DNA of 64,000 nucleotides from Caldisericum exile_A (GTDB lineage: Bacteria; Caldisericota; Caldisericia; Caldisericales; Caldisericaceae): positions 62,001 to 126,000 of the forward strand of contig NZ_JBLOBF010000002.1 in assembly GCF_047785965.1 (NCBI RefSeq), read 5' to 3'. Positions 8,975-17,882 of this stretch are shown here, piece by piece. Made by a program: the position numbers and the translations under genes. Within the stretch, counting starts at the first letter, position 1, and every line of letters starts with the position of its first letter. Below the pieces are notes generated by a model. That model did no database searches. It had not been told where the DNA came from and saw only the letters and a list, made by a program, of their open reading frames with translations.

Positions 8975-9492
8975 TGCAGTTTCAACCTATTATATACAGT
9001 ATGAGATAAAATTCCAACAACAAAACCTACCACTCCACCAATAGGAATAAGGAAGAAAAGATAATAGATAAAAAAAGAATTTTTGGTAACAAGATAGACA
9101 AAAATTACCTGCGAAACATTATTTATAATTCCTCCAAGCGCAGAGATTCCTTCTATGCTCATTTTTTTCCTAAATAAATAATGGGCAACTGACATCACAA
9201 TAGAAGCGCTTACCCCACCAAAAAAACTTGTTCCAAAAGATATCCAATTGAATGCTCCTCTAAACACTTGACTTACAATTGTTCTAATAATTGCAACAAG
9301 AATGCCGTATATACCATTAAAAAGTAATATTGCAAGAACTGTTGAAACATTTGCAAGTCCAAGTTTTGCACCTGGTAACAAAGGGAAAATCTGAACTGGT
9401 TCAATAAGATTGAGTACCACTCCTATTGAAATAAGAAGTGAAAGATATACAATTGTCCGAATTTTTGATTTAGTAGGAAACTGAATCAACAC
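8971..9492 (-). CDS. Gx transporter family membrane protein (heptaprenyl-diphosphate-synthase component I-like)
   Basis: 173-residue membrane protein with about five hydrophobic segments. The segment PGAKLGLANVSTVLAI and the later FFGGVSASIVMS run match the family once named heptaprenyl diphosphate synthase component I, now treated as an ECF/Gx-type transporter subunit. It follows a NusG-II-domain gene and apbE, a trio seen together in many Firmicutes. The substrate is unknown. It overlaps the NusG-II gene by 23 bp. Confidence 0.75.
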   Translation of the reverse strand: MLIQFPTKSKIRTIVYLSLLISIGVVLNLIEPVQIFPLLPGAKLGLANVSTVLAILLFNGIYGILVAIIRTIVSQVFRGAFNWISFGTSFFGGVSASIVMSVAHYLFRKKMSIEGISALGGIINNVSQVIFVYLVTKNSFFIYYLFFLIPIGGVVGFVVGILSHTVYNRLKLQ

Positions 9493-9841
9493 TAAAATTA
9501 CCCCCTGTAATCGAAATACTTATTCTATTTGGAAGACAAACAATTGATTCACCAATATGACTAATCCATCCTTGTTTTATACATAATTTATCAGGACATG
9601 TTGAGTCGATTACTCTAACCTTATCTTGAACGATTTCTAAAAAAAGATACCCTTCATTACTTTTAATCATCATTGTGCTCTTTTTCAAGTCTTTAAAAAG
9701 AGGAATCTTTTGGTAAAGTTTGCCATCAACCATAATAACAACATACTTTGAAGAATTTCCATTATGAGTTAATCTTATGCCAATTCCTAAAACAATAGAA
9801 ACAACTACTATTAATAAAATTATTTTGTCACCAATTTTCAA
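9470..9841 (-). CDS. NusG domain II-containing exported protein
   Basis: 123 residues: an N-terminal membrane anchor (about 7-24), then a single NusG-II-like beta domain facing outward. The conserved motif DSTCPDKLCIKQGWI and then ESIVCLPNRISI contains the three cysteines typical of stand-alone NusG-II proteins. These are not transcription factors. They occur beside apbE and Gx transporter genes, as here, and may act in extracytoplasmic redox or flavin biology; that last point is inference. Confidence 0.8.
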   Translation of the reverse strand: MKIGDKIILLIVVVSIVLGIGIRLTHNGNSSKYVVIMVDGKLYQKIPLFKDLKKSTMMIKSNEGYLFLEIVQDKVRVIDSTCPDKLCIKQGWISHIGESIVCLPNRISISITGGNFSVDSVSY

Positions 9842-10814
9842 GAGTAATCAGCCCCTTCAAGTTATCCGTATAAAAGATATTCAAGTTTTTATCAATAACA
9901 ACAGCTTCTGCATTAAATTCTTTTGCTAATTTAAAAGCACCATCCCTTCCTTCAACAAACATTGCGGTTGAAAGAATATCACCAATATATCCAACATCTG
10001 TAATAGAGGTTGTTGAAATAACTTTACTTGCAGGTCTGCCAATTTTGGGATCGAAAATATGGCAGTATCTTGCTCCATCGTATTCAAAGAAGCGCTCATA
10101 ATCGCCTGAAGTTGCCACAAAAGAGCCACTTTTAACCTGAACTACCGCAATAACCCCATTACTTCTTGGATGCTTTATACCTATTTTAAAAATCTCATCT
10201 GGATTTTTACTATATACCAAAACATTTCCACCCATATTTATTATTGCTTTTTCTGCTCTATTTTTAGTTAAAATTCCCTTAATCTTATCAAGAGCGTAAC
10301 CTTTTGCAATACCACCCAAATCGATTGCTTCGTCACTCCTTTTTAAAAAAATTTTACTATCAGAAATCTCAAGATCGTTTATATCAGTTAATTTAAGTGC
10401 AGATGATATTTCGTTATCACTGGGGATTCGGAAATCCCCTGACTTAAATCCCCATATTTTAATAACTGGTGCTATCATTATATTAAAACTCCCATCCGTC
10501 TTAAAGTACATTTCCTTTGCTTTTTTGATAACATCAAGTGTCTCTGGTGAGACATCAACAGGTTTAATACCTGCGTTATTATTTATTTTCGAAACTTCTG
10601 AGTTAGGGTTAAAATCATCAAACAAGAGATTGAGACGATTTATTTCATTTTCTATTTCGCTAACTACTTTGTATCTATTAATCCCCCAAACTTTTATATC
10701 AATAACAGTATTCATACTGTAAATTTCAACAGAATAAGAAAGCTTTGCAAAGTAAAAGACAAAAAATAACAATGCTAAAGCTAAAAAAATTATTGAAATT
10801 AATTTTCTATTCAA
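9828..10814 (-). CDS. apbE: FAD:protein FMN transferase ApbE
   Basis: Membrane-anchored or exported flavin transferase that links FMN covalently to target proteins. The N-terminal hydrophobic segment (about 8-28) is a signal or anchor. Family motifs are IDLGGIAKGYALD, VNMGGNV-like (INMGGNVLVY) and the HIFDPKIGRPAS segment. At 328 residues it is normal. The start is a TTG that overlaps the amrS stop; a GGGAGGA ribosome site lies about 12 bases upstream. No flavinylation target such as RnfG is visible in the window. Confidence 0.88.
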   Translation of the reverse strand: MNRKLISIIFLALALLFFVFYFAKLSYSVEIYSMNTVIDIKVWGINRYKVVSEIENEINRLNLLFDDFNPNSEVSKINNNAGIKPVDVSPETLDVIKKAKEMYFKTDGSFNIMIAPVIKIWGFKSGDFRIPSDNEISSALKLTDINDLEISDSKIFLKRSDEAIDLGGIAKGYALDKIKGILTKNRAEKAIINMGGNVLVYSKNPDEIFKIGIKHPRSNGVIAVVQVKSGSFVATSGDYERFFEYDGARYCHIFDPKIGRPASKVISTTSITDVGYIGDILSTAMFVEGRDGAFKLAKEFNAEAVVIDKNLNIFYTDNLKGLITLENW

Positions 10815-11829
10815 TGATGCCTAAATCCTCCCCACAAAAATCACACTTTCCGCCATGAGTATGATTCTCAATAATTTCAAATCCAGACCTTCTTATGACT
10901 CTTCTCTTACATTTTGGACAATATGTATCCTCATATGGATGACCTGGAACATTACCAATATAAACAAAGTCTAATCCTTCACTTATACCCATCTCTCTAA
11001 TTTTTTCAAGGGTTTCAATAGGTGTTGGGTAAAGATACGCAAGATCAAGGTAAGGAAAGAAACGTGTTATATGCAACGGAGTTTTCTTGCCAAGATTATC
11101 CCGAATAAACACCACAAGGTTTCTAAGTTCATCAATGTTATCATTGATTGTAGGAATTATGTTTGTAACAATTTCAATGTGCATATTCCAACGTTCTTTT
11201 GCATAGATTACGCTTTCAAGAATTTTATGGAAATCAAAGATTGGGGTAATTTTATTGTAAGTTTCTTGTGAAAATGCCTTTATATCAACTCTAAACACAT
11301 CAAGATAAGGCCCAATCAGATCGAGTCCTTCTTTTGTAATTGAACCATTTGTAACATACACTGTATATAATCCGTTTTTCTTTGCAAGCTGGGCAGACTT
11401 ATAAGTATACTCGAACCATATTGTGGGTTCATTATATGTCCATGCTATCCCTTTAGCATTATACCTAACTGCTAAGCGAACTGCCTCCTCTGGTGGAATT
11501 TCCTCCGAGATTAAAGAAAAATCAAAATTTGGGTCTTTTATACGAGAAATTTCATAATTTTGACAGCCACGGCAACGGAAATTACAACCCCATGTACCAA
11601 AAGAAAGCACAAGGCTTCCTGGATAATAATGAAAAACTGGTTTTTTCTCAATAGGATCAAGCGCCCAAGAAGACACATATGAATTGAGAAGTGTGTAGAG
11701 TTTTCCATTTTTATTTATTCTTACCTTGCAAATTCCCGATCTACCTTCAGGAATAACACATCTAAAATTACACAAATTACAACGTACTTTATTTCCCTCA
11801 AGAGGTTCCCAGAGGAGGGCCTCAAACAT
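10807..11829 (-). CDS. amrS: AmmeMemoRadiSam system radical SAM enzyme
   Basis: Radical SAM enzyme of the conserved but undefined AmmeMemoRadiSam system. The cluster motif is C82-x3-C86-x2-C89 (CNFRCRGC), within a PFL-activase-like barrel with TYNEPTIW. An N-terminal cysteine group (C17, C20, C24, C34) and a C-terminal zinc-ribbon-like part (CPKCKRR, then CDFCGE) flank the core. The other two system proteins, amrB and amrA, are in this window at 24,010-25,379. It starts 2 bp after gltA. Confidence 0.9.
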   Translation of the reverse strand: MFEALLWEPLEGNKVRCNLCNFRCVIPEGRSGICKVRINKNGKLYTLLNSYVSSWALDPIEKKPVFHYYPGSLVLSFGTWGCNFRCRGCQNYEISRIKDPNFDFSLISEEIPPEEAVRLAVRYNAKGIAWTYNEPTIWFEYTYKSAQLAKKNGLYTVYVTNGSITKEGLDLIGPYLDVFRVDIKAFSQETYNKITPIFDFHKILESVIYAKERWNMHIEIVTNIIPTINDNIDELRNLVVFIRDNLGKKTPLHITRFFPYLDLAYLYPTPIETLEKIREMGISEGLDFVYIGNVPGHPYEDTYCPKCKRRVIRRSGFEIIENHTHGGKCDFCGEDLGIIE

Positions 11830-11830
11830 T

Positions 11831-13231
11831 TTAAATCTCTCCCTTTATGAATCTATCAATTGATTTTGCTGCAAGACGGCCTGCACCCATTGCAGTAATA
11901 ACCGTTGCAGCACCTGTAACGATATCACCACCTGCAAAAACACCCCTAACAGATGTTTGTAAATTTTCATCAACAAGAATCTCACCATGTTTTCCAATTT
12001 TTAATCCTTCTGTTGTTTTTGCAATAATAGGATTAGGAGTTGTGCCAATTGCAACAATTGCTTCATCTATATCAATTGTAAATTCGGAACCTTCTATTGG
12101 AATTGGTCTTCGCCTCCCAGAGCTATCAGGGTCGCCAAGTTGCATCTTTATACATTCAACTTGCTTCACAAAACCCTTTTCATCACCAATATACCTAACT
12201 GGATTTGATAATAAAATGAATTCTATACCTTCTTCTTCAGCATGAACTATCTCTTCGGCTCTTGCAGGCATTTCTTCTCTTGATCTTCGGTATATTAAAT
12301 ATACATGTTCTGCACCAAGTCTTAGGGCCGTCCTTGCAGCATCCATTGCAACATTACCGCCGCCAATAACAGCAACCCTTCTTGCCTTCTTTATTGGAGT
12401 ATCAAATTCTGGAAATTTATATGCCTTCATAAGATTAACCCTTGTAAGAAATTCATTTGCAGAATAAATCCCGCCTAAGTTTTCTCCTGGGATATGCATA
12501 AATTGTGGAAGTCCTGCACCTGTTCCCAGAAAAACCGCTTTGTATCCGTCATCAAAAAGACCTTGGATTGTCCTTGTACGTCCTACAAGAAAATCAAATA
12601 CAAATTTTACTCCCATTTTTGATAACATTGATATCTCTTCTTCAACAATTGATTTTGGTAATCTGAATTCCGGAATGCCATAAACCAAAACTCCGCCTGC
12701 AACATGAAAGGCTTCAAAAATTGTTACATCGTAGCCCATTCTTGCAAGATCAGCCGCACAAGACAAACCTGCAGGACCAGAACCAACTATTGCAACTTTA
12801 ATTCCTTTTTCCTTTTCTTTTTTGGGAATAGTAATTTCACCTTTTCTTCTTTTTTCCAAATCCCAATCAGCAACAAATCTCTCAAGACGCCCAATACCAA
12901 CAGGATCGCCAACTTTCCCCATTACGCAAACAGCCTGACATTGTTCTTCTTGAGGACATACTCTCCCTGTTACTGCAGGCAAAAGATTTGAATCATGAAT
13001 TATGTCAATTGCAAGATCAAATTTCCCCTCCTTAATTGCCTTTATAAAAGAAGGAATATTAATATGGACAGGGCATCCGTCTATACAGGGATGAGTAGGA
13101 CACTGTAAACATCGCGAAGCTTCCAAAATAGCTTCTTCTTTGGTATATCCAAGAGGAACCTCAAGGAAATTATTCTTTCTCTCATGAGGTTCTTGTTCTT
13201 TCATTGGAGTAAGTTTTTTATTAAGATTCAT
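11831..13231 (-). CDS. gltA: NADPH-dependent glutamate synthase small subunit-like / NfnB flavoprotein
   Basis: Flavin- and iron-sulfur-containing oxidoreductase of the GltD/NfnB/SudA type. Next to an NfnA-like subunit it most likely forms NADH-dependent ferredoxin:NADP+ oxidoreductase or sulfide dehydrogenase rather than glutamate synthase; no large glutamate synthase subunit is present. N-terminal cysteines (CLQC, CIDGCPVH, CPQEEQCQAVC) bind clusters; the FAD site is VGSGPAGLSCA and the NAD(P) site GGGNVAMDAARTA. I chose the ATG at 13,231, giving 466 residues: a GGAGG site lies just upstream and the ATG overlaps the partner's TGA stop. Confidence 0.9.
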   Translation of the reverse strand: MNLNKKLTPMKEQEPHERKNNFLEVPLGYTKEEAILEASRCLQCPTHPCIDGCPVHINIPSFIKAIKEGKFDLAIDIIHDSNLLPAVTGRVCPQEEQCQAVCVMGKVGDPVGIGRLERFVADWDLEKRRKGEITIPKKEKEKGIKVAIVGSGPAGLSCAADLARMGYDVTIFEAFHVAGGVLVYGIPEFRLPKSIVEEEISMLSKMGVKFVFDFLVGRTRTIQGLFDDGYKAVFLGTGAGLPQFMHIPGENLGGIYSANEFLTRVNLMKAYKFPEFDTPIKKARRVAVIGGGNVAMDAARTALRLGAEHVYLIYRRSREEMPARAEEIVHAEEEGIEFILLSNPVRYIGDEKGFVKQVECIKMQLGDPDSSGRRRPIPIEGSEFTIDIDEAIVAIGTTPNPIIAKTTEGLKIGKHGEILVDENLQTSVRGVFAGGDIVTGAATVITAMGAGRLAAKSIDRFIKGEI

Positions 13232-14058
13232 TTTACTTCCTCCTTCCACTTTTCGAATGATAATTTTTCTTCTTCTTTGTAGATGTTAAGCCTTTTCATC
13301 AATTCATCAAAATCAACCGAATGTGCATCAAAATCTGGACCATCAGAGCATGTAAATTTTGTTTCTCCATCGACAGTTACCCTACATGCACCACACATAC
13401 CCATTCCACAAACCATTAACGAGTTTAAACTTGCAATTGTTTTTATGTTATATGGTCGGGTCATGTCAGAAACTGCTTTCATCATTATCGCAGGACCGAT
13501 AGTGAATACTCGCTTTATATCATTCTCCTCTTCAAGCACTCTCTTCAGAACATCTGTAACAAATCCCTTCTCACCATAACTTCCATCATTTGTAGAAATG
13601 AGAAGTTTATCAGATACAGAGCGCATTCTTTCTTCCCAAAATACATAATCTTTGGATCTGTATCCAATAATACTTATAACTTCATTTCCCCTGCTTTTGA
13701 GTTTTCTTGAAATTGGATAAATTGGAGCAATTCCAATTCCACCACCTACTACAACCACTTTTCCAAAACTTTCAATTTCTGTTGGATTGCCAAGCGGTCC
13801 AAAAACATCAGCAAGAGAATCTCCTTCTTTTTTTGTTCCTAAAAGATGGGTTGTTTTTCCAATTTTCTGAAAAACAATTGTAATAGTTCCTTTTACCCTA
13901 TCAAAATCAGCAATTGTTAAAGGAATTCGCTCACCTTTTTCGTAAACTCTAACAACAACAAACTGCCCTGGTTCTGCAGTTTTTGAAACGTTCGGAGCAT
14001 CAAGTTCCATAAGAACCATTTCAGGTCCTAAAATTTCTTTTCTTAAGATTTTAAACAT
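13228..14058 (-). CDS. NfnA/SudB-like FAD/NAD-binding subunit with 2Fe-2S cluster
   Basis: Ferredoxin-NADP reductase-type subunit (276 residues) that pairs with the following flavoprotein. FAD binding is shown by RIPLTIADFD (residues about 44-53), NAD binding by GGGIGIAPIYPI, and the 2Fe-2S site by CGMGMCGACR with a later Cys in FTCSDGP, exactly as in NfnA and dihydroorotate dehydrogenase electron-transfer subunits. Absence of a pyrD gene favours NfnAB. The start ATG has a GGAGG site and overlaps the tatD-family gene by 16 bp. Confidence 0.88.
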   Translation of the reverse strand: MFKILRKEILGPEMVLMELDAPNVSKTAEPGQFVVVRVYEKGERIPLTIADFDRVKGTITIVFQKIGKTTHLLGTKKEGDSLADVFGPLGNPTEIESFGKVVVVGGGIGIAPIYPISRKLKSRGNEVISIIGYRSKDYVFWEERMRSVSDKLLISTNDGSYGEKGFVTDVLKRVLEEENDIKRVFTIGPAIMMKAVSDMTRPYNIKTIASLNSLMVCGMGMCGACRVTVDGETKFTCSDGPDFDAHSVDFDELMKRLNIYKEEEKLSFEKWKEEVK

Positions 14059-14837
14059 GCTACCTCCTTCCCCATTGTTAAACTTGTCTTTTTAAATATT
14101 TCAAAGAAATTATTACAAACAATCTTATAGAGAGTATCCTTTCTGATACCTCTTAAATTTGCAAAATAGTCATAAATAATTTCAACATTATGAGGCATAT
14201 TCTTTTTTCCTCTCAAAGGAACTGGAGTTAGATACGGAGAATCAGTTTCAAGAAGAAGCCTATCAAGAGGTACAATTTTTGCAGCTTCTCTTAATTCGTC
14301 TCTTTTGTTAAATGTAATCATACCAGAAAATGAGACATAAAACCCCATATCTAAAACCTTTTTTACCTCTAAAACACCATAATCAAAAGAATGAAAGACA
14401 CCTTTAAAATACCCCTCGTCATATAAAATAGAGATTGTGTCGAAAAAAGCATCCCTCGAATGGATAACGATAGGTATATTCATCTCCTTTGCAAGCCTAA
14501 TCTGTTTTCGAAAACCTTCAACCTGACTTTCTTTAGGGGTTAAATCTCTAAAATAATCAAGTCCAATTTCTCCAAGAGCAATGGTTTTAGGCTCTAAAAG
14601 TATTTTTTTTAAATTGTTAAGTGTATCTTTGTTTAATTTATCTATATCGTAAGGATGAAAACCACAAGTTGAAAAGGCATTATCGAAATTTTTTGCTAAT
14701 TCAACACTTTCGATTGAACTGAGAAGATCGTATCCAACAATATTTACTATGATATCTTTTTTCTCAAAGATTTCTTTTATTTCGGCTTCATTATAATATT
14801 CCTTAAATACATGTGCATGTGAGTCAATTATCATCAA
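14043..14837 (-). CDS. TatD-family metal-dependent hydrolase
   Basis: TIM-barrel metal-dependent nuclease/hydrolase of 264 residues. Metal ligands are visible: DSHAHV at 5-10, GEIGLDYFRD, VIHSRDAF, HSFDY and LETDSPYLTP. TatD proteins act as DNases or in tRNA/DNA quality control; the substrate is not determined. The order metG-tatD is common in bacteria. It overlaps metG by 4 bp. Confidence 0.92.
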   Translation of the reverse strand: MMIIDSHAHVFKEYYNEAEIKEIFEKKDIIVNIVGYDLLSSIESVELAKNFDNAFSTCGFHPYDIDKLNKDTLNNLKKILLEPKTIALGEIGLDYFRDLTPKESQVEGFRKQIRLAKEMNIPIVIHSRDAFFDTISILYDEGYFKGVFHSFDYGVLEVKKVLDMGFYVSFSGMITFNKRDELREAAKIVPLDRLLLETDSPYLTPVPLRGKKNMPHNVEIIYDYFANLRGIRKDTLYKIVCNNFFEIFKKTSLTMGKEVACLKS

Positions 14838-16738
14838 CTTATTTTTGCTCCTTCTTCTATGTCCTTATCCACAGTGAGGAGTGAAAGGTTTTCTTTGTTA
14901 GAAGTAGAGGCCGCAAGAAGCATTCCTTGAGACGTAATTCCCATAAGTCTTCTCTCTTCAAGATTTGCAACAATTACGATTTTTTTCCCTATAAGTCCTT
15001 CTTCTGAATAAAACTTACCAATACCTGCAACAATTGTCCTTTCTTCCTTTCCTAAAGAAACCTTTAATTCAATCAATTTATCAGAATTTTTTACACGCTT
15101 TGCACTTAATATCTTTGCAACCCTAAGATCAAGTTTTGCGAAATCATCATATTTTACTTTAGAAATTTCAATTACATTGTCCTCATTTTCTTCGGTCTTT
15201 TTATCAAGGTCGATTTTTTCTTTTTCAAGCCGTGGAAAAATCGGTTCAAATAAATTCAAAACATTTTTCTTTAAAATTTGACCATCATATTCACTAATAT
15301 TCCTATTTTCTACCCCAAACTCATCGAGAATAAAGGCAGTTATATTCGGCATAAATGGCTGCAAAAGCACAGATACATAAGCAATCCCCTCAAGGAGAGT
15401 ATCTAAAACTACATTAAGCTTGCCAGTTTCTTTTGAAAGTTTCCACGGTTCCTTTACTTGGATATAGTTATTTAGATAAGAGATAATTTCAAAGACCCTA
15501 TCCAAAGCAAATGACAAGGCATATTTTTCCATATATTCTTTGTATTGGTTAAATTTACTTTTAGCAAATGCTACAAATTCATCATCAACACTATATGGTG
15601 GCACTTCAAGATTTCTGTATTTTGAAAGCATATTCAAAGTTCTGTTAATTAGATTTCCGTAGTCGTTAGCAAGATCAGAATTGTATCTTCTGAAGAAAGA
15701 TTCCATTCTAAAATCACCATCTAAACCAAAGATTGCTTCTCTTGAAAGATAGTATCTTAAAACATCGACGCTTTTTGCAAACGTAATATTTGAAAGTTTC
15801 GAAAAATTCTCCGCAAATTCAACAGGATCAACGACATTTCCGAGAGATTTTGACATTTTCATACCTTCAAGATTCCAAAAACCGTGTGCAAAAATCTTTT
15901 TGGGTAAAGGCAAACCCATACTCATTAACATCGCAGGCCACACAATACCATGGAATCGTGTAATATCTTTTCCTATTAGATGTAAATCTGCAGGCCAATA
16001 CTTACTAAACATCTCTTTATTTGTTAGGTATCCTATAGCGGAAACATAATTAATAAGCGCATCATACCAAACATAAATAGTATGCTCTTCATCAAATGGT
16101 ACATGTATACCAAACTTAAAAGATTTTCTTGTAACTGAAATATCTTGCAATCCACCTTTCAAAATATTCAAAAGTTCATTATACCTAGATTCAGGCTCTA
16201 CAAATTGAGGATTCTCTAAATAAAATTTAAGCAAATCATCCCTATACTTACTTAACCTAAAGAAATAATTATCTTCGGACAATCTTTGTACTTCTCCTCC
16301 ACAGTGAGGACATTTTCCTTCCACTAACTCCGAATCCTTCAAAAAAGTCTCATCTCTTACGCAATACCAACCTTCATAAGTACTTAGGTAGATGTCACCT
16401 TTCTCATACATCTTTACGAAGAAATCTTTTACAACTTCTGTATGATCAGGATCACTTGTGCGAATAAACCTTGAGTAGGATATGTTAAATCTATCAAATA
16501 TAGTCTTCCAAAGACTTGCAGCTTCATCAACAAACTTTTGAGGATCAATCCCTAATTCTTTTGCCTTTGCCTCAATTTTTTGGGAGTGTTCATCAGTTCC
16601 AGTGGAAAAGAAAACATCAAAGTTAGACAACCTTTTATATCTTGCAATTACATCGGCAGCTATTGCCTCAGAAACGGATCCAATATGTGGCTTAGAATTA
16701 ACATAATAGATTGCAGTAGTAATATAAAACTTTTCCAT
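14834..16738 (-). CDS. metG: Methionyl-tRNA synthetase
   Basis: Class I aminoacyl-tRNA synthetase of 634 residues. The HIGH-type motif is KPHIG in the first 20 residues, a zinc knob with CPHCGGEV lies in the connective peptide, and KMSKS is in EGMKMSKSLGN. The last about 110 residues form an EMAP/Trbp111-like tRNA-binding domain (DLRVAKIL through ERRLMGITSQGM). A good AAGGAG site precedes the ATG. It starts 11 bp after the second roadblock gene. Confidence 0.96.
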   Translation of the reverse strand: MEKFYITTAIYYVNSKPHIGSVSEAIAADVIARYKRLSNFDVFFSTGTDEHSQKIEAKAKELGIDPQKFVDEAASLWKTIFDRFNISYSRFIRTSDPDHTEVVKDFFVKMYEKGDIYLSTYEGWYCVRDETFLKDSELVEGKCPHCGGEVQRLSEDNYFFRLSKYRDDLLKFYLENPQFVEPESRYNELLNILKGGLQDISVTRKSFKFGIHVPFDEEHTIYVWYDALINYVSAIGYLTNKEMFSKYWPADLHLIGKDITRFHGIVWPAMLMSMGLPLPKKIFAHGFWNLEGMKMSKSLGNVVDPVEFAENFSKLSNITFAKSVDVLRYYLSREAIFGLDGDFRMESFFRRYNSDLANDYGNLINRTLNMLSKYRNLEVPPYSVDDEFVAFAKSKFNQYKEYMEKYALSFALDRVFEIISYLNNYIQVKEPWKLSKETGKLNVVLDTLLEGIAYVSVLLQPFMPNITAFILDEFGVENRNISEYDGQILKKNVLNLFEPIFPRLEKEKIDLDKKTEENEDNVIEISKVKYDDFAKLDLRVAKILSAKRVKNSDKLIELKVSLGKEERTIVAGIGKFYSEEGLIGKKIVIVANLEERRLMGITSQGMLLAASTSNKENLSLLTVDKDIEEGAKIS

Positions 16739-16749
16739 AAAATACTCCT

Positions 16750-17094
16750 TTATCTTATATTTTCAATTTGTTGAATAGCATTCGACATTTCAAACTTAAT
16801 CATTCCCAAATTACTAACATTACTTGCAAATATAACTAATAAATCCCCATTTTTTAGACTGTTGAAAATTATTCTTCCAACACTTCCATTTATAAAACAA
16901 TCAGCGAACTTGCCCATTTTTGTAGAATCAAGCAAATCATTGAGATATCCTTTTAAAGATGCAAGTGTATAAGATAGTTCAATCGGAGGATTGTCTAGAC
17001 TCGAGTTAACATAGAGAAGATTTCCTTCACCATCGAGAAGATAAACGCCTAAAACTCCGGAAAGATTTTTTAACTTAGAGAGAATTTTTTCCAT
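16750..17094 (-). CDS. Roadblock/LC7-like protein (second of pair)
   Basis: 114-residue protein with the alpha-beta pattern of roadblock/LC7 domains: an N-terminal helix, the beta hairpin VLGVYLLDGEGNLLYVNS, a helix over the middle, then GRIIFNSLKNGDLLVIFAS and a C-terminal helix. Roadblock proteins bind small GTPases such as MglA. It abuts the preceding roadblock gene (shared base at 17,094) and metG follows. Assignment rests on pattern, so it is moderate; no partner GTPase is in the window. Confidence 0.6.
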   Translation of the reverse strand: MEKILSKLKNLSGVLGVYLLDGEGNLLYVNSSLDNPPIELSYTLASLKGYLNDLLDSTKMGKFADCFINGSVGRIIFNSLKNGDLLVIFASNVSNLGMIKFEMSNAIQQIENIR

Positions 17095-17453
17095 TATTTC
17101 ATCATCTCCTCAATTTTTGGTAAATATTTTTTGAATTCGATTCTTATTTTCCCAAGATTTATTGGTTCTCTTGCAATAACAAATAAATAGCAATCGTAAA
17201 TAAGAGGTGCCCCAAAAACACCATACCCTTCAGAAAGAACAAAAAATTCTTTTGCTTTTCCCAAAGATAGATTCTTTAACGATCTTTCAACAATACTGAA
17301 TATTGATGAGATTTCTGCACTTGCAAGTGCTGACTCAACACTTTCCTTTGCATACATTGAAACAGGAAGTCCATCTTTACCTGTAATGCCAACGAAAATT
17401 GATTCGCTAATTTCTTCACCTAAAGATTTAATAATGTTTTCCAAATTGTCCAT
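17094..17453 (-). CDS. Roadblock/LC7-like protein (first of pair)
   Basis: 119 residues with a roadblock-type core: ISESIFVGITGKDGLPVSMYA hairpin region, a long helix with ASAEISSIFSIVERSL, then EFFVLSEGYGVFGAPLIYDCYLFVI and a C-terminal helix. It is the first gene of the long minus-strand operon, with a GGAGGT ribosome site and a TGGTATAAT promoter just upstream. Together with the next gene it may form a heterodimeric regulator; that is inference. Confidence 0.6.
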   Translation of the reverse strand: MDNLENIIKSLGEEISESIFVGITGKDGLPVSMYAKESVESALASAEISSIFSIVERSLKNLSLGKAKEFFVLSEGYGVFGAPLIYDCYLFVIAREPINLGKIRIEFKKYLPKIEEMMK

Positions 17454-17473
17454 TTTTACCTCCGATACAATTA

Positions 17474-17482
17474 ATTATACCA
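17474..17482 (-). promoter_or_regulatory. Extended -10 promoter of the roadblock-metG-mre-min operon
   Basis: On the minus strand TGGTATAAT spans 17,482-17,474. Transcription would start near 17,467, leaving about 14 bases before the ATG at 17,453, which include the GGAGGT ribosome site. No other strong promoter was seen down to the window start, although internal ones may exist. Confidence 0.65.
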
Positions 17483-17507
17483 AAATTTCATTTAAATGTT
17501 ATTATTC

Positions 17508-17516
17508 TGGTATAAT
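17508..17516 (+). promoter_or_regulatory. Extended -10 promoter of rsfS (leaderless)
   Basis: TGGTATAAT on the plus strand. The expected start of transcription, seven bases after the box, is 17,523, the A of the rsfS ATG. It is divergent from the roadblock-operon promoter 26 bp away. There is no Shine-Dalgarno sequence. Confidence 0.65.
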
Positions 17517-17522
17517 ATGAAT

Positions 17523-17882
17523 ATGAAAGGTAAAACTCTTGCAAATTTTATTGTAAAGGTAATTGAAGAAAAGAAAGGCGAAGATATCAAGGTCCTCGAT
17601 GTCAAAAAACTCACTATTATTACTGATTATTTCGTAATTTGTACTGGGAATGTCTCAGAACATTGCGACGCAATTTCGTACGAATTGGAAGAAAAACTTA
17701 AAAAGAAAAAAATAATGCCCATCTCAGTAGATAAAGGCACTGACTCAAGTTGGATTGCAATGGATTACGGAAGCGTAATTGTGCACATTATGACTGAGGA
17801 AAAGAGAAGATTTTATGACCTTGAAAGAATTTGGGAAGAAGTAAGCCCAAAGATTACTTCTAGAAGAAAGTCAAAATCTTGA
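17523..17882 (+). CDS. rsfS: Ribosome silencing factor RsfS
   Basis: RsfS/Iojap protein that binds ribosomal protein uL14 and blocks subunit joining when nutrients are low. The 119 residues contain the family pattern: DVKKLTIITDYFVICTGN, then GTDSSWIAMDYGSVIVHIM and RRFYDLERIW. I start at the ATG at 17,523: upstream in-frame starts would lie on or before the -10 box, and this ATG falls at the predicted transcription start. Confidence 0.92.
   Translation: MKGKTLANFIVKVIEEKKGEDIKVLDVKKLTIITDYFVICTGNVSEHCDAISYELEEKLKKKKIMPISVDKGTDSSWIAMDYGSVIVHIMTEEKRRFYDLERIWEEVSPKITSRRKSKS

Noticed and set aside
8971..9492. Heptaprenyl diphosphate synthase subunit
   Set aside because: The old family name persists, but the sequence is an integral membrane transporter-like protein and no synthase catalytic subunit is adjacent.
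11847..12245. 132-codon plus-strand frame opposite gltA
   Set aside because: Entirely within the well-supported gltA gene, with Ser/Pro/Ile composition typical of an antisense shadow.
13231..13249. Upstream GTG start for gltA giving six extra residues
   Set aside because: It would translate the GGAGG ribosome site itself; the ATG at 13,231 is correctly spaced from that site and overlaps the partner's stop.
11831..14058. Glutamate synthase
   Set aside because: No large glutamate synthase subunit is present and the partner gene is an NfnA/SudB-type 2Fe-2S flavoprotein, so a transhydrogenase or sulfide dehydrogenase pair is more likely.
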